Assembly (NCBI GenBank): GCA_019359695.1
Contig: JAHHGV010000004.1
Coordinates: 162,031-226,030 of the forward strand
Direction of reading: 5' to 3'
DNA length: 64,000 bases
Source: Brasilonema angustatum HA4187-MV1
Lineage (GTDB): Bacteria > Cyanobacteriota > Cyanobacteriia > Cyanobacteriales > Nostocaceae
Of this stretch, positions 62,489 through 64,000 are shown in pieces. Position numbers and translations under genes: made by a program. Under the pieces are notes generated by a model that searched no databases, had not been told where the DNA came from, and worked only from the letters and a program-made list of their open reading frames with translations. Every line of letters begins with the position of its first letter. Position 1 is the first letter of the stretch.

Positions 62489-63591
62489 TACTGGAATAAT
62501 CTTTGCACCCACTCCAATTGGGTAGTTTCTTTGACGATGAGAAAAATGCCTAGTCCTAAAAGTATCACTAAACCCGTTTGCATGACACCTTCTTGAACAC
62601 GATTCGGTAAAGGTTTACCGCGCAAACCTTCAATCAGCAGAAAAGCAAGTTGTCCTCCATCTAAAGCTGGTAAGGGCAAAATGTTGATGAAAGCCAAGTT
62701 AATGCTGATCAAAGCACCAAAGAACAACAAATTGCTGATATCATTCTGAGCCCAGGTTGCACCAATCTCGACAATTTTAACTGGACCTGCGACTTGGCTT
62801 GCTGTTTCGCTGAAGTTAGTAACTAATTGTCCAAAACCTTGAGATGTCTTGATGAGAATCTGTTGAAATTGTGTAGCGCCAATTTTTAATGCTTCTACGG
62901 GGTTTGTCGCGCGACGATGCACGATTTTCTGGTTAGGAGAAAGGCGGACACCTATGCTACCTTCTCCCTTAGCATTAGCTTCAGGAGTCAGATTCACAGA
63001 CAGTTTTTGATCGCCACGGGCGATTGTCAAATTAATCGGCTTACCCAAATGACTTTTGACGATTTCTGTGAAAGCTTTTAATTCTTGCTCAGAAGTTCCA
63101 AAAGTTTTGTTATCAGCAGCTAAAATGACATCTCCAGCCTGAAGACCTGCTTTAGCCGCAACAGAAACTGGTTGTGAAATTAATTCTGGGATGAGAATCC
63201 CCTTTTGAGCCGGTTGCGGTATGTTTACACCTACAACACCCACCTGTGTTACAAGCAGGAAGTAGGCAAATATTAAATTTGCTATCACTCCTGCACTAAT
63301 CACAATCGCCCGATCTAAAACAGGGCGGTTACGTAAAAGATTTGGGTCATTGGGAGGAATATCACTATCTGGGTCATCGTCTGGAAAACCGACAAACCCA
63401 CCCAGAGGAAAAGCACGGACAGCGTATTCCGTTTGTACTCCTTGATACTTCCAAATCACTGGGCCAAAGCCCAGAGAAAAGCGATTGACGTAAATCCCTT
63501 GGGATCTTGCTGCAATAAAATGTCCAAACTCATGCACCAGGATCAAAACAGCCAAGACTGCGATCGCTGCTAAACCCGCAAGAAATGACAT
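62488..63591 (-). CDS. rseP: Site-2 protease (RIP metalloprotease)
   Basis: An intramembrane zinc protease that cuts membrane-bound anti-sigma factors or signal peptides. HEFGH (residues 20-24) lies in the first helix; a PDZ domain occupies about 125-205 (AKAGLQAGDVILAADN), and the third metal ligand region is LPLPALDGGQLAFLL. 367 residues, normal. It is translationally coupled to nth. Confidence 0.95.
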   Translation of the reverse strand: MSFLAGLAAIAVLAVLILVHEFGHFIAARSQGIYVNRFSLGFGPVIWKYQGVQTEYAVRAFPLGGFVGFPDDDPDSDIPPNDPNLLRNRPVLDRAIVISAGVIANLIFAYFLLVTQVGVVGVNIPQPAQKGILIPELISQPVSVAAKAGLQAGDVILAADNKTFGTSEQELKAFTEIVKSHLGKPINLTIARGDQKLSVNLTPEANAKGEGSIGVRLSPNQKIVHRRATNPVEALKIGATQFQQILIKTSQGFGQLVTNFSETASQVAGPVKIVEIGATWAQNDISNLLFFGALISINLAFINILPLPALDGGQLAFLLIEGLRGKPLPNRVQEGVMQTGLVILLGLGIFLIVKETTQLEWVQRLFQ

Positions 63592-63729
63592 AGATAAAGA
63601 ATCAATGAACTGATTGGGTGATACTTCTTTTCATTTTAAGGTGTGTCTCTGTTTAGCATAGGTCTCAATTGCTGATTTTGTCGTTTGTTCGGTAATTTGT
63701 ACAAAGAAACCTTCGGAAATGCTCGCCCC

Positions 63730-63805
63730 AAGAGTGCGTTCGCCCGATCCGTTCTGCGCTTAGCCGTGCTGTAGGCGCATAGGGGGCGCTACCCAAAGTC
63801 TTACA
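63730..63805. repeat. Palindromic repeat, GCGCCCCCTATGC type
   Basis: GCATAGGGGGCGCTA is the inverse of TAGCGCCCCCTATGC found at 40862-40876, so this belongs to the same family as the in-frame copies. The remaining DNA to 64000 holds no gene that I can support; it presumably contains the rseP promoter. Confidence 0.6.
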
Positions 63806-64000
63806 CAGGGTACTTCCCCCGCAGAGCTTTGCGCCAAGGAAGTCCTGTTAAGTCTTGGAAAAATGTAGCGGGTGGTGCGAGTCAGGAATGCATAAACCAG
63901 TTCTTTCAAGCTCTAAGTAAGGAAAGACGGCACGTACCCCCCTATCCTTAGGCAGGGTTCCCTCGCACATCTTGTTCATAGTAGTAAACAAGCAAATCAT

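Overview
The window reads as a chromosomal segment of a filamentous, repeat-rich cyanobacterium. The grounds are: many GCGATCGC (HIP1-type) octamers inside and between genes; cyanobacterial protein types (CHASE2 sensor, DUF928, TPR-CHAT protein, DUF3598, CTB-type bacteriocin precursors, a 2032-residue kinase/ATPase/histidine kinase, a CyRepA1-type replication protein, a thylakoid-type thioredoxin-fold protein); and low-GC DNA with several families of palindromic repeats and MITE-like elements. Housekeeping genes (rnz, prs, bioD, fni, aat, rpsN, nth, rseP, tRNA-Phe) indicate chromosome rather than plasmid. Genus cannot be fixed from the sequence alone.

Layout. 0.3-4.4 kb: a polysaccharide tyrosine autokinase, an 0.8-kb AT-rich gap, then RNase Z. 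4.6-12 kb: a TPR-CHAT protease-like protein, a DUF928 protein, a CHASE2 histidine kinase, its probable response regulator and a degenerate kinase-like membrane protein. 12-17.7 kb: an export and precursor locus for double-glycine peptides (HlyD adaptor, C39-peptidase ABC transporter, one serine-rich precursor and two tandemly duplicated CTB-type precursors), all on the minus strand. 18-24 kb: a hypothetical protein, a large CyRepA1 replication protein and a class-A beta-lactamase-fold serine hydrolase. 24-31 kb: prs, a membrane Ser/Thr kinase with a Pro/Thr repeat tail, bioD, an M20 amidohydrolase, a papain-like protein and an ABM-fold protein. 31.6-38.7 kb: an MFS transporter, a sugar ABC importer lacking its ATPase, an FAD monooxygenase, a SmtB/ArsR-type repressor and two overlapping tiny membrane proteins. 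38.8-49.7 kb: tRNA-Phe, a four-module response regulator, the 2032-residue trifunctional kinase, a single-domain regulator and a stand-alone AAA-like protein. 49.9-55.5 kb: fni, hypothetical proteins, a thioredoxin-fold protein, an orphan group II intron domain V, DUF3598 and a membrane pentapeptide protein. 55.6-59.8 kb: a decaying AraC-linked oxidoreductase cluster of foreign look, containing remnants of a zinc alcohol dehydrogenase, an SDR and a cupin next to an intact SDR, an alpha/beta hydrolase and an AraC regulator. 60-64 kb: aat, a small conserved protein, rpsN, nth and rseP.

The most unusual features are these. One dispersed palindromic repeat family sits between genes and is also read through, in frame, in at least three long proteins (CHAT protein, CyRepA1 protein, response regulator). 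The bacteriocin locus has duplicated precursors, long conserved stem-loops and an upstream motif shared with the neighbouring signalling genes. A cupin remnant has two in-frame TGA codons, one exactly where a conserved tryptophan is expected. An SDR remnant is split by a 103-bp element with inverted ends and a TGA target duplication. No CRISPR array, rRNA operon or intact transposase was seen.
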